Source: SG8-4 sp964562575
Lineage (GTDB): Bacteria > Planctomycetota > Phycisphaerae > Sedimentisphaerales > Anaerobacaceae
NCBI GenBank assembly: GCA_964562575.1
Contig: CAZLTY010000074.1
Span: 1-18,380, forward strand
DNA length: 18,380 bases
Direction: 5' to 3'
A program made the position numbers and the translations under genes. The first letter of the stretch is position 1. Every line of letters begins with the position of its first letter. Below are positions 1 through 7,325 of the stretch, piece by piece. The notes beneath the pieces were generated by a model. It worked only from the letters and a program-made list of their open reading frames with translations. It did no database searches and was not told where the DNA came from.

Positions 1-1
1 T

Positions 2-1411
2 GAAATGGAGCTGTCAGCGGTTATGGTTGCCAACGAAGCAGATGCGATCCTGACTTCGCTTGCTCAGCAGCTTGCCTTCCAGGAGGCCGAACTCTCAGGC
101 AAGCTCTCGAAGTTTGGCGACGATCACAGGGATGTTCGCCGGATACGAGATTCGATAGAAAAGGCCAGGACCGAAAGAGAGCTTAGGAAAGCTGAAATCG
201 CCGAGCTGACCAGGCGGGCGAATCTCCAGAATGCGCAGGACAGTTTGATCGTACTGCAGGAGAGATTCGAAAAGCTGGAAGAAAGCCGGCAGGAGGCCGA
301 GGCAAAGAAGAAGCAGCTTGACCTCGCCCGGGTCCAATACGACAAGGGCCTGAAGATCAGAGACGAACGACTCGCCAGGCTCGACTCGATCAAAGAGCAG
401 ATCGAAAAACTGAAGATAATGCACGATGACCCGAAGACACCCAAAGTGCTCTCTGTCGGGCAGGCTCGGCAGCCGTTGGAGATGGTGTTCTCCAGGCAAT
501 GGTGGCTGTGGTTCCCCAGCGGCACGGTGTTGGGTATGCTTCTCGGCATAGGCCTGGCCTTTCTCATCGAACTGGCCAACGACCTGGTGCGAACGCCGAG
601 CGAGGTCGCGAAATTTGTGCCGGTTCCGCTTCTTGGTGTTATCCCCAAGGCCTCTGAGGACCGCCAGGTGCGACGAGTCGACCTTGGGCATGTTGTTCGC
701 CAGGCGCCCTATTCTGTTGTGAGCGAATCCTACAGGCGGTGTCGGACGAACCTGAAGCTCTCCGGCCCTGCGGGCCCTTCCATGACTTTGCTCGTTACCA
801 GCGGTATGAGCGGCGACGGCAAGACTTCTGTCGCGTCCAATCTTGCAGCGACCTTCGTCGCCTCAGACAAGAAGGTCCTGCTCATAGATGCAAACTTCAG
901 GAGGCCGAATCTACACACGCTGTTTCCACAAGAGCAGGTCGGCGACTCGGCCGAGCAATTCGATTTTGGATTGAGCAGCGTGCTGACACACCAGTGCTCT
1001 TCCGGAGAAGCCGTCAGGTCCAGCGGCATTGAGGGTCTCGGTATAATCGATTGTGGACCGGCGCCGGCGAATCCGGCCGAGCTGCTCGGAAGCGCCCGCA
1101 TGGAATCGCTGCTCGCCGAGCAGCGCAAGAACTACGATTACATCATAATTGACGGTCCGCCCTCGCTGCTGGTAAGTGACGCCAAAGTGCTGGCCGGACT
1201 TGTCGATGCAACGGTTCTGGTGTTCAACGCCATGGCGACAAAGAGGGGTGCTGCCCAGAGGACCGTCCGCGAATTGGAGCAAGTCGATGCTACGATCATA
1301 GGCTGTGTGCTCTTTGCGGCAAGGTCTATGAAGGGCGGCTACTTCCAGGAGCAATTCAAGTCATACAGAAGATATCACAAGAAAGCGCGACTTGCCGGTA
1401 GTGCTGCCTGA
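2..1411 (+). CDS. Polysaccharide chain-length/BY-kinase protein (Wzz-Wzc type), 5' partial
   Basis: C-terminal part of an exopolysaccharide co-polymerase fused to a cytoplasmic bacterial tyrosine kinase (CpsD/CapB/Wzc family), which controls polymer length and export at the inner membrane. The frame is open to the window edge, so the true start and first membrane segment lie upstream. Counting from the first visible Met, a charged coiled coil fills about residues 15-135. A Pro-rich stretch and one membrane helix follow at about 170-190 (WFPSGTVLGMLLGIGLAFLI). The kinase domain has Walker A (SGDGKTS), a Walker A' (LLIDANFRRP) in which the usual second Asp of DxD is Asn, and Walker B (YIIIDGPP). 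The C-terminus carries three Tyr (GGYFQ, KSYRRY), a short version of the autophosphorylated cluster. It is followed by a sugar-nucleotide epimerase on the same strand, fitting an EPS locus. Family assignment is firm; the polymer is unknown. Confidence 0.9.
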   Translation, partial: EMELSAVMVANEADAILTSLAQQLAFQEAELSGKLSKFGDDHRDVRRIRDSIEKARTERELRKAEIAELTRRANLQNAQDSLIVLQERFEKLEESRQEAEAKKKQLDLARVQYDKGLKIRDERLARLDSIKEQIEKLKIMHDDPKTPKVLSVGQARQPLEMVFSRQWWLWFPSGTVLGMLLGIGLAFLIELANDLVRTPSEVAKFVPVPLLGVIPKASEDRQVRRVDLGHVVRQAPYSVVSESYRRCRTNLKLSGPAGPSMTLLVTSGMSGDGKTSVASNLAATFVASDKKVLLIDANFRRPNLHTLFPQEQVGDSAEQFDFGLSSVLTHQCSSGEAVRSSGIEGLGIIDCGPAPANPAELLGSARMESLLAEQRKNYDYIIIDGPPSLLVSDAKVLAGLVDATVLVFNAMATKRGAAQRTVRELEQVDATIIGCVLFAARSMKGGYFQEQFKSYRRYHKKARLAGSAA

Positions 1412-1426
1412 GCGCTCCAGGTATAC

Positions 1427-1524
1427 TGCTCCTGGTTGAAAATTCGCGTTCTTGCGCGGGTAAGTGGCTTTAAAATAGCAGGTTATGGTTTTGCTCGCGG
1501 GAATCTACTACCCTCAAGGGTATA
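1427..1524 (+). repeat. ~99-bp intergenic element, copy 1
   Basis: First of three related same-strand copies. The invariant core TTGCGCGGGTA is followed by (A/G)GT(A/G)GCTTT, then CTCGCGGGAAT and the hairpin TACCC-TCAA-GGGTA (1509-1522). The copy ends in TATAAT (1523-1528). It starts 15 bases after the BY-kinase stop and ends 67 bases before the epimerase ATG. A TATACT hexamer (1422-1427) sits at its left edge. It does not match any riboswitch or RNA family I recognise. It could be a leader RNA, a promoter/operator module or a small mobile repeat. Confidence 0.85.
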
Positions 1525-1591
1525 TAATGGTCAGCGCTCTTGAACGTCATTGGTTTTGAACTGTTGAATTTCTTTGTGAGAGGCTAATTTT

Positions 1592-2530
1592 ATGGACAAG
1601 TTCCTGGTGACCGGTGGAGCGGGCTTTATCGGTTCGAGTATCTGCAGAAAACTCGTCTCGCAAGGCTGCTTTGTGAGAGTCGTCGACAATCTGCTTACGG
1701 GTAAGAAAAGCAATCTTGCCGAAGTTATCGACAAAATCGAATTCATTGAGGCCGATATGGGCGATTCGGAGGTCGCCCAATCGGCTGTTAAAGATATCGA
1801 CGTTGTTCTGCATCAGGGCGCGTTGCCCTCGGTGCCGCTGAGCGTCGAGGACCCCGCCTCCACACACAAACATTGTGTAGACGCGACCTTTACGCTTCTA
1901 TTGGCTGCCCGTGATGCGGGTGTAAAACGCTTCGTATATGCGGCAAGTTCGTCGGCGTACGGCGATGCGCCAACCTCGCCGAAGACCGAGACAATGCCCG
2001 CCCGCCCGCTCTCGCCTTATGCGGTCGGCAAGCTAGTGGGCGAATACTATTGTTCGGTCTTCTCCGGCGTCTTTGGCCTTGAGACGATTGCGCTGCGGTA
2101 CTTCAACGTTTTTGGCCCTCGCCAGGACCCGAAAAGCCAGTACGCCGCCGCCGTCCCGGCTTTTGTAACCGCCATATTGAAGGACAAACCGCCGACCATT
2201 TACGGTGACGGCGAGCAAAGCCGCGATTTCACGTATATCGACAATGTTGTCGGCGCCAATTTGCTGGCCGCCGGCGCCGAGAAGACCAACGGCGAGGTGA
2301 TAAACGTTGCGTGCGGCCAGGCTGTAACCGTCAATGAAATCATCGCCATGATCAACAAGCTGCTGGGCAAGAGCGTCAAGCCGATTTATGCCGACGCGCG
2401 GGCCGGAGATGTGAAACACTCCCTCGCCGACATAACTGCGGCACAAAATCTGATCGGCTTCAAACCGATAGTATCATTCTCCGAAGGCCTGCAACTGGCG
2501 ATAGACTGGTACCGCAACAACCTTGCATGA
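1592..2530 (+). CDS. UDP-N-acetylglucosamine 4-epimerase-like SDR (WbpP/Gne type)
   Basis: Extended short-chain dehydrogenase of 312 residues, expected to interconvert UDP-GlcNAc/UDP-GalNAc or related UDP-sugars in the cytoplasm for polysaccharide assembly. The N-terminal NAD-binding motif is GGAGFIG (about residues 8-14). The catalytic Ser region is YAASSSAYGD and the YxxxK pair is in SPYAVGK. The segments ALPSVPLS, RYFNVFGPRQDP, YGDGEQSRDF and YIDN resemble WbpP-type UDP-GlcNAc epimerases more than classical GalE. Length is slightly short for the family but complete. The start is supported by GAGAGG (1578-1583) eight bases before the ATG. The gene lies directly downstream of the BY-kinase and of a copy of the 99-bp element, so it probably belongs to the same EPS locus but may be controlled separately. 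The exact sugar substrate cannot be read from sequence. Confidence 0.88.
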   Translation: MDKFLVTGGAGFIGSSICRKLVSQGCFVRVVDNLLTGKKSNLAEVIDKIEFIEADMGDSEVAQSAVKDIDVVLHQGALPSVPLSVEDPASTHKHCVDATFTLLLAARDAGVKRFVYAASSSAYGDAPTSPKTETMPARPLSPYAVGKLVGEYYCSVFSGVFGLETIALRYFNVFGPRQDPKSQYAAAVPAFVTAILKDKPPTIYGDGEQSRDFTYIDNVVGANLLAAGAEKTNGEVINVACGQAVTVNEIIAMINKLLGKSVKPIYADARAGDVKHSLADITAAQNLIGFKPIVSFSEGLQLAIDWYRNNLA

Positions 2531-2602
2531 TTCCACACGGCCGGGTCTCTGCGACAAGGGCGTAGCACGGCTGGTCATTTCTGCGATTGCTTTGGCATCC
2601 TT

Positions 2603-2617
2603 CCGGCCAAAGGCCGG
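2603..2617. other. Perfect 6-bp inverted repeat (CCGGCC/GGCCGG)
   Basis: CCGGCC-AAA-GGCCGG lies in the gap after the epimerase gene. The stem is compact and GC-rich but is followed by TAAAAG, not a T tract. It is therefore at best a weak terminator or RNA-stabilising hairpin. Confidence 0.4.
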
Positions 2618-2662
2618 TAAAAGAGCCGCCGAAGAAGCCGCAGGGGCCAAACGACGGCAAAA

Positions 2663-2685
2663 CCAGACAATAGCCTGGATTTTTT
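2663..2685 (+). terminator. Candidate weak intrinsic terminator after the epimerase gene
   Basis: A short stem (CCAG...CTGG) is followed at once by a run of six T (2680-2685). It lies in the 230-base gap between the epimerase and the zinc-ribbon gene. The stem is only four perfect pairs, so the call rests mainly on the T run and location. Confidence 0.35.
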
Positions 2686-2705
2686 GGTTTTGAGCAGTCA
2701 CTTTT

Positions 2706-2733
2706 TTGCCGATACATATCATGGTAGTATATT
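2706..2733 (+). promoter_or_regulatory. Sigma70-type promoter for the zinc-ribbon gene
   Basis: TTGCCG (2706-2711), a 16-base spacer and TATATT (2728-2733). The start codon at 2761 leaves a leader of about 20 bases carrying AAGGA (2747-2751). The same -35 hexamer occurs in the sigma-factor promoter at 15386. Confidence 0.6.
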
Positions 2734-2760
2734 GTAAACCCTTCTTAAGGATTAAAGATT

Positions 2761-3288
2761 ATGAACTGCCCTGCTTGCGGAAATGTGTTAGAGGAAATGA
2801 AAGTTGGCGATGTTATGGTTGATGTTTGCCAGGGTGGCTGTGGCGGCATCTGGTTTGACAACTATGAGCTTGAGAAATTCGACGAGCCGCATGAGTCTGC
2901 CGGCGAAGAACTGTTGGACATCGAACGAGACGAAAGCATCGTGGTCGACCACGCCAAGAGACTGAATTGTCCGAAATGTAGTGACACTGTCATGATGCGG
3001 CATTTCTTCAGTGTCAAAAAGGAGGTTGAGCTCGATGAATGTCCGGGCTGTGGAGGTTTCTGGCTGGATGCCGGCGAGTTGGGCGCAATTCGCTGTCTTT
3101 TCGATACGGAAGAAGAAAGACACCGGGCGGCTCATGAATATTTCTCGGAAGTTTTCGGCGGAGAATTGGCCGCGATGCAAAATGAAGACCAGGCCAAACT
3201 CAACAAAGTGCGGAAGATAGCAAATATGTTCCGCTTTGTCTGCCCGAGCTATTACATCCCGGGAAAACAGGATTGGGGAGCCTTTTAG
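2761..3288 (+). CDS. Protein with two TFIIB-type zinc ribbons
   Basis: A small soluble protein of 175 residues made largely of two zf-TFIIB-like zinc ribbons. The first (about 3-37) has CPACG and then CQGGCGGIWFD. The second (about 69-106) has CPKCS and then CPGCGGFWLD. Each supplies four Cys ligands. The repeated 'GG.W.D..EL' signature is typical of the small bacterial zf-TFIIB family, whose function is mostly unknown. The region after about 110 is charged, and residues 160-175 hold one more Cys and an aromatic tail. The start is supported by AAGGA nine bases upstream and by a promoter. It appears monocistronic: the next gene is on the other strand. A GC-rich stem overlaps its stop codon. 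Binding of nucleic acid or a protein partner is possible but unproven. Confidence 0.85.
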   Translation: MNCPACGNVLEEMKVGDVMVDVCQGGCGGIWFDNYELEKFDEPHESAGEELLDIERDESIVVDHAKRLNCPKCSDTVMMRHFFSVKKEVELDECPGCGGFWLDAGELGAIRCLFDTEEERHRAAHEYFSEVFGGELAAMQNEDQAKLNKVRKIANMFRFVCPSYYIPGKQDWGAF

Positions 3289-3294
3289 CTCTCC
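3275..3294 (+). terminator. Stem-loop spanning the zinc-ribbon gene's stop codon
   Basis: GGGGAGC (3275-3281) pairs with GCTCTCC (3288-3294) in seven pairs, one of them G-U, around a six-base loop that holds most of the TAG stop. Only a short T run follows (GGGTTT), so termination strength is uncertain. Confidence 0.35.
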
Positions 3295-3334
3295 AGGGTT
3301 TACATAAAAGACATTGCATCCGGCTCTCACGGGA

Positions 3335-3421
3335 CTGCCGTATCGCAGATATGCGAACAGTGCCGGAGCAGAAAGAGTGCTTCGATCTCTTCACGAATTG
3401 ACAGTCTCGGGTGCTCTGTCA
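3335..3421. repeat. Dispersed intergenic repeat, copy A
   Basis: The best-conserved part, 3380-3418, matches 11486-11524 at 35 of 39 positions, and all four differences are transitions. Weaker similarity reaches back to a shared CTGCCG (3335 and 11435). Copy A contains a perfect TGACAG/CTGTCA inverted repeat (3399-3404, 3416-3421) that is not preserved in copy B. Both copies lie at the 3' end of a plus-strand gene and outside any gene I trust. Confidence 0.7.
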
Positions 3422-3439
3422 CGGCCGGCACACTGCATT

Positions 3440-3967
3440 CTACTGTGAGGTTGCCTGAGATTCCTTGTTGAAGAGCCTTTCCGCCGGGCAGCCAAGCTCT
3501 CGCTGTTTGCAGTGCTTGCACGCGAACGAACCTCTGATTACGGCATTTCCCGCGAACGACAAAACGAACAAAAGGACGAGCATTCCGAGGACAGGCCAGG
3601 TGAAATCCCTGATCAGGAGAATGACCGCTGCGATCGCGGGTAATATCGCGACCATGAAATCCGGCACCAGATCGGCCCAGGATACCTCTTTGTCAATGAA
3701 TCTCTGAGGGTCGCCTTTGCCGAACACAAGCGAGCACAGTTTGCCTCGACCCAGGCCGCATAGCTTGCCGTAGTAGTAACAGTCAACGCAACTGTGTTTG
3801 AGAATCCGCAACTCAATCCAAACACAGTAGAAGACGTAAAGTACACAGAGCCAGACTGCCAAGGTCGCTAGAATGCAGGCTCCCACGACATAGACAGATA
3901 TTGAAACAACAACGGCCGGCAAGACCATCGACAGCGGAAAGTTCTCATATCTTTCGGTATTCTCCAT
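3440..3967 (-). CDS. Cys-rich small membrane protein of unknown function
   Basis: About 175 residues with several hydrophobic segments: an N-terminal pair (from VLPAVVVSISVYVVGACI to about residue 50) and a second pair (about 106-145, DFMVAILPAIAAVILLI then LGMLVLLFVLSF). Between them is a cytosol-sized loop with HSCVDCYYYGKLCGLGRGKLC, and the C-terminus has CKHCKQRELGC. These seven or more Cys could bind a metal or Fe-S centre, or form disulfides. I choose the ATG at 3967 because the minus strand reads AAAGGGAG just before it. The frame stays open to 4063, but that extension looks non-coding. The protein is divergent from the metallopeptidase-like gene at 4117. I do not recognise the family beyond a faint resemblance to small Cys-rich membrane proteins of anaerobes. 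Confidence 0.75.
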   Translation of the reverse strand: MENTERYENFPLSMVLPAVVVSISVYVVGACILATLAVWLCVLYVFYCVWIELRILKHSCVDCYYYGKLCGLGRGKLCSLVFGKGDPQRFIDKEVSWADLVPDFMVAILPAIAAVILLIRDFTWPVLGMLVLLFVLSFAGNAVIRGSFACKHCKQRELGCPAERLFNKESQATSQ

Positions 3968-4046
3968 GGTTCTCCCTTTCTGTCTCGCCATACAATACTC
4001 CGATGTTCTGTCGAGAACAATTGAAAACTCGGGCGTGGTCTTAGGA

Positions 4047-4089
4047 TTGACTTTTCTGCCCAAAGACGGTCAAATAAACTGTCTTTGGG
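4047..4089. promoter_or_regulatory. Inverted repeat with overlapping divergent -35 boxes
   Basis: CCCAAAGAC (4059-4067) and GTCTTTGGG (4081-4089) form a perfect 9-bp inverted repeat. It extends to 12 pairs with one G-U if folded as RNA (loop 4071-4077). It lies between the divergent genes at 3967(-) and 4117(+). TTGACT (4047-4052, +) and TTGACC (4073-4068, -) could be -35 boxes of each, so an operator serving both genes is plausible. The -10 boxes are weak. Confidence 0.5.
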
Positions 4090-4116
4090 AGACAAAATGC
4101 ACGCTGAGGCGATGAC

Positions 4117-5214
4117 ATGGTCAAAGCAAGAACAACTCTATTAGTGACGCTCGTCGCGTCTTTGTACCTCTGCAACTACGTCTTCAGCGCCGAAGAGGTT
4201 GTTTCACACGAATCGGCGCCAGCAATATCCGTAACGTTTCTGGATGTCGAGGCGGGCAAAGCTGCGATCATGGATGAGTCGCTCGATTCCTACTTCGGTC
4301 AATTGCAGCCGATGGAAATGTCGGCCAAGACCGGCTCGCCAATCGACAAACAGACACTCGGCGAGCAGCGGGCGCAATGCCGAAAACGCTACCAGGCTCA
4401 GGTGCGACAATTTACCGATGATGAAAAGCAAGTGCTTCGCGGCTGCATAGAGAAGCTATACCCAGTTCTGAAAGAGAAGTTTCCACGCTTCGCTGAGATG
4501 CCTTGGAGCTTTCTCAAGGTATCGAACAAGATCGAGGGTGGGCTCGGCCACACCCAGGGCAAGCACATTGTGCTTTGTGAGCGCGTATGCGGGCGTTTTG
4601 CCTCGCGGTACAAGACGGCGCCGGAGAGGGCCGTCATGTCACCTACCGGCTTGTTGATACACGAGCAGATGCACGTCTTTCAGCGCGCGAATCCCGCCAT
4701 GTTCGATTCGCTGTATACCAAGATCTGGGGATTCATCAAGGCCGAGGAAATCTCAAGCACCCCATGGCTCGAAAAGCATCACCTGGTCAACCCGGACGGG
4801 CCCGATTGCCGTTGGGTCTTTCCAATCGGGACGACTGTGGACCGGCGCTACATCTTGCCGCTACTGGTCTTCGCTGAGGGCGAGGGTCTCAAGCGGATGC
4901 CGCAGGACTTTCGCCTGATAGCAGTCGAGCTTGTCGGAAGCGACGGGCGTTTCGCCCCCAAGCTCGACACCGACGGCAGGCCCGCCTACCGGAATCTGCA
5001 CGAGGTATCCGAATACCGTAAGATTTTCCCGACGACAGGCAATATCTACCATCCCAACGAGGCATGCGCGTCAATTTTCACGACGCTTGCGATGGCTGAG
5101 GTGCGATCCCGCCAGAACGGTAGCCGCACAGCGCGGAAGGACCGGGTACCCGAGCCGTTGCGAAAGTGGTTCTCCGAGAACCTCGGTTCTACGGCGAGCC
5201 TGCCCAGTCGATGA
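4117..5214 (+). CDS. Secreted protein with HExxH (putative zinc metallopeptidase)
   Basis: A 365-residue protein with an N-terminal signal peptide (hydrophobic TLLVTLVASLYLC, probable cleavage near VFSA). The clearest motif is HEQMH (about residues 185-189, within LLIHEQMHVFQR), a gluzincin-style HExxH in which the His pair would bind zinc and Glu would be catalytic. A possible third ligand is the Glu of YHPNEACASIF near residue 315, in the position where such families often carry an 'HPEE' segment. Two Cys pairs (CERVCG, and CRW with CAS) suggest an oxidising compartment. The start has TGAGG (4105-4109) upstream. Its tail overlaps the convergent PP2C gene by 26 bases. It may instead be a non-peptidase zinc protein. 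The family is not one I can name, and no substrate can be inferred. Confidence 0.8.
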   Translation: MVKARTTLLVTLVASLYLCNYVFSAEEVVSHESAPAISVTFLDVEAGKAAIMDESLDSYFGQLQPMEMSAKTGSPIDKQTLGEQRAQCRKRYQAQVRQFTDDEKQVLRGCIEKLYPVLKEKFPRFAEMPWSFLKVSNKIEGGLGHTQGKHIVLCERVCGRFASRYKTAPERAVMSPTGLLIHEQMHVFQRANPAMFDSLYTKIWGFIKAEEISSTPWLEKHHLVNPDGPDCRWVFPIGTTVDRRYILPLLVFAEGEGLKRMPQDFRLIAVELVGSDGRFAPKLDTDGRPAYRNLHEVSEYRKIFPTTGNIYHPNEACASIFTTLAMAEVRSRQNGSRTARKDRVPEPLRKWFSENLGSTASLPSR

Positions 5215-6001
5215 CAAGTGCGGTAATGTTGTCGTGGCCACCGGCGCGGTTGGCTGCGGCGACGAGTGACTTGCAGGCAGTCTGAGGATCGGCTTGAGTC
5301 TTAAGAACACCGGCGATGTCCCGGTCGCCGACCATGTCGGTCAGGCCGTCGGTGCAGAGCAGGATGCGATCGCCCTTCTTGACAGCGAACGAACGGACAT
5401 GGGAGCGGACTTTTTCTTCCATTCCGATATATCGAGTCAACTGTCCACTGGCGGCGTGGTCGGGCGCTTCGTCAGGTGTGATGTGGCCACGTTCGATCAA
5501 CTCCGAGACCACCGAGTGGTCGCGGGTCAGTTGCGTGAAGCGGCCTGACCGCAGCCTGTACGCGCGGCTGTCGCCTACGTTTGCGACGAAGCAGCGTTTC
5601 CTTCTGAGCAGGACAATCACCAGCGTTGCCCCCATGTCCTCGTAGCCGGTCTCGCTGGTCCCTTCGAGCTGCAACTGTCGGCTCTGCTCGGCGATCGCCT
5701 TTTCAAGCAAAGATCTGACCGTTCGCGTGGTGCCGACCTTGAGCCTGTCGAGAGCATTTTCGATCATCACGGGCAGATCTTCACTGATAATGCAGGAGGC
5801 AATAGCCCCGCCGCGATGGCCGCCCATGCCGTCGGATACGACGAACAGGCCGGTCTCAGGATCGGCTAGAAACGCGTCCTCGTTCTCCGGACGACTCTTG
5901 CCGGGATCTGTCACAGCGGCCCAGCTAAAGGGGCCGGACGGGGGCACGGCAATCGACGGCGGTTCTGTTACTCGGCTTTGGTTTTGCTGTTTCTCAGACA
6001 A
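5189..6001 (-). CDS. PP2C-type protein serine/threonine phosphatase
   Basis: About 270 residues with the full PPM/PP2C signature: KSRPENEDAF, VVSDGMGGH, GATLVIVLL, VANVGDSRAY, TRDHS, CTDGLTDM and GHDNITALVI. The Asp residues in these motifs coordinate the two Mn/Mg ions. It should reverse phosphorylation of Ser/Thr, probably by the kinase encoded just upstream. No ATG precedes the domain in frame. I propose TTG at 6001-5999, which overlaps the kinase stop codon (TTGTCTGA) and would give translational coupling. The reading frame continues upstream only through kinase-coding DNA in another frame. There is no signal peptide or membrane segment, so it is cytoplasmic. The 3' end overlaps the convergent metallopeptidase-like gene. 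The family is secure; the start codon is a reasoned guess. Confidence 0.9.
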   Translation of the reverse strand: MSEKQQNQSRVTEPPSIAVPPSGPFSWAAVTDPGKSRPENEDAFLADPETGLFVVSDGMGGHRGGAIASCIISEDLPVMIENALDRLKVGTTRTVRSLLEKAIAEQSRQLQLEGTSETGYEDMGATLVIVLLRRKRCFVANVGDSRAYRLRSGRFTQLTRDHSVVSELIERGHITPDEAPDHAASGQLTRYIGMEEKVRSHVRSFAVKKGDRILLCTDGLTDMVGDRDIAGVLKTQADPQTACKSLVAAANRAGGHDNITALVIDWAGSP

Positions 6002-7325
6002 GACTGTGTTTACACCAGGGACAATGATTCCAGAAGGTTGAATCCACCGACCAGCCGCAGCTTGTACAGATTTCCGGGAACGGCCGGACCTGCCACGGCC
6101 GGCGGACCTTGCGGCGACACCAGGGGCAATAACGCATGAAACGCATGAGCTTTCCGTCGCAATGTTTGGATTGGCTTTGATAGCGCACGCCCGCGGTGCG
6201 AGCGGCAGCCGGCGAGGCGAAGCCCGGCCCGAAACACCACGGGCAGAACCGCCACTCAGGCAGAACACCCTTGTGACAGCGCGTGCAAAAATGGCTGAAC
6301 GGCGTATTATTATCGAAACGATTGCGGTCGCTGCCGCACCATGGGCAGCCCGACATGCTCTCGGCAATCGGCTCGCCGCAATCGGCGCAGCGGAAGATGA
6401 TCGGCACGACCGCACGGTATCGCTTGATGAAAGCGCCGCGGCGCAACTTGAGCCAGTCAAGCTTCTTGGTGCCGGTGGGCCTGACAACCGCGTCAAGCTT
6501 TAGATTCATAGGAACTGCCGCGAGCAAGGCCGAGCGCATCTTCTCGGCATTGGCAAACCGCCTGGCCGGATCGATCATAAGGGCCTGCTTGATAAAGGCC
6601 ACGAACGCCAGGCTGGTTCTTTCGCGCAGGCGCCTGTGGCCCCGGGGAGGCCACCGGAAAGGCCACCTCGGCAGAACGCCGGTGATGTATTCGTAGAGGA
6701 TCAGACCGAGGGCGAAACAATCGCTGCGATATGTCGGCCTGCCGTAGGCCTGCTCGGGAGCAACGTACCCGGGCGTGCCGAAATCGTCGACGGTCCTCAT
6801 CCGGCCTTTGACTTGCAGTCCGATGCCAAAATCGCCGAGCGCGGCGCGGCCATTGGGGAAAAGAAAGATATTGCCCGGTGTAACGTCGCAATGAACCATG
6901 CGTTTGCGGTGGGCGTAGGCCAGGCCGTCGAGGACCTGGGCTGCAATCGAGAGGATCCTTCGCACGGACATGGGCCTCGAACAGTCATCGAGCGTGCCGA
7001 CCGACAGTTCGGTCGCGAGCACTGCGTGCTCGCCGATGATGTCTGCATTCTTGACCGGCATGATGTGGGGGTGCCGCAGTTGCGCGACTAGCCTGACTTC
7101 GCGGAGCAGGGCCTGGTTGTCGCGCTTGCCGTGCGCGTCGGCCAGCGGAATCTTGAGTGCGACCCAGATCCCCTCGACGCTGTCGCGGGCCTTCCACACT
7201 TCGCAACTGCCGCCTTCGCCCAGATATTTGGCCAGCCGGTATTTGCCCAGCCTGCGCCCGCGCTTGAGCGCCAGGCTCGACGAGCCGGTTGTCTTGGGCT
7301 TTGTTCTGTCGGTTGACCGGGCCAT
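5994..7325 (-). CDS. Ser/Thr protein kinase with C-terminal zinc ribbons
   Basis: A eukaryotic-like kinase of about 443 residues from the preferred ATG at 7325 (GTG 7370 or an internal ATG are alternatives). The kinase domain has LGEGGSCEVW (Gly loop), VALKI (ATP Lys), REV (C-helix Glu), HCDVTPGN (catalytic Asp and Asn), DFGIG and GTPGYVAPEQ. The usual HRD is HCD, making it a non-RD kinase, and Thr replaces the Lys of DLKPxN. After the kinase domain, about 130 residues carry four knuckle pairs: CADC...CPWC, CTRC...CPWC, HC...CPWC and CTSC...CPWC. These form tandem zinc ribbons, the third with one Cys replaced by His or missing. There is no membrane helix, unlike PknB-type kinases, so sensing is probably cytoplasmic and possibly zinc-, redox- or partner-based. 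It is cotranscribed and coupled with the PP2C gene. AAGAGA before the ATG is a modest ribosome site. Confidence 0.9.
   Translation of the reverse strand: MARSTDRTKPKTTGSSSLALKRGRRLGKYRLAKYLGEGGSCEVWKARDSVEGIWVALKIPLADAHGKRDNQALLREVRLVAQLRHPHIMPVKNADIIGEHAVLATELSVGTLDDCSRPMSVRRILSIAAQVLDGLAYAHRKRMVHCDVTPGNIFLFPNGRAALGDFGIGLQVKGRMRTVDDFGTPGYVAPEQAYGRPTYRSDCFALGLILYEYITGVLPRWPFRWPPRGHRRLRERTSLAFVAFIKQALMIDPARRFANAEKMRSALLAAVPMNLKLDAVVRPTGTKKLDWLKLRRGAFIKRYRAVVPIIFRCADCGEPIAESMSGCPWCGSDRNRFDNNTPFSHFCTRCHKGVLPEWRFCPWCFGPGFASPAAARTAGVRYQSQSKHCDGKLMRFMRYCPWCRRKVRRPWQVRPFPEICTSCGWSVDSTFWNHCPWCKHSLV

Noticed and set aside
2386..2722. Minus-strand frames over the end of the epimerase gene
   Set aside because: They overlap the conserved epimerase and lack ribosome sites or recognisable motifs.
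6002..6496. N-terminal extension of the PP2C frame through the kinase gene
   Set aside because: The extension is Arg/Ala/Ser-rich out-of-frame kinase sequence. The PP2C domain is complete without it.
6010..6891. Several frames antisense or shifted within the kinase gene
   Set aside because: They are GC-rich shadow frames of a gene with clear kinase and zinc-ribbon motifs.
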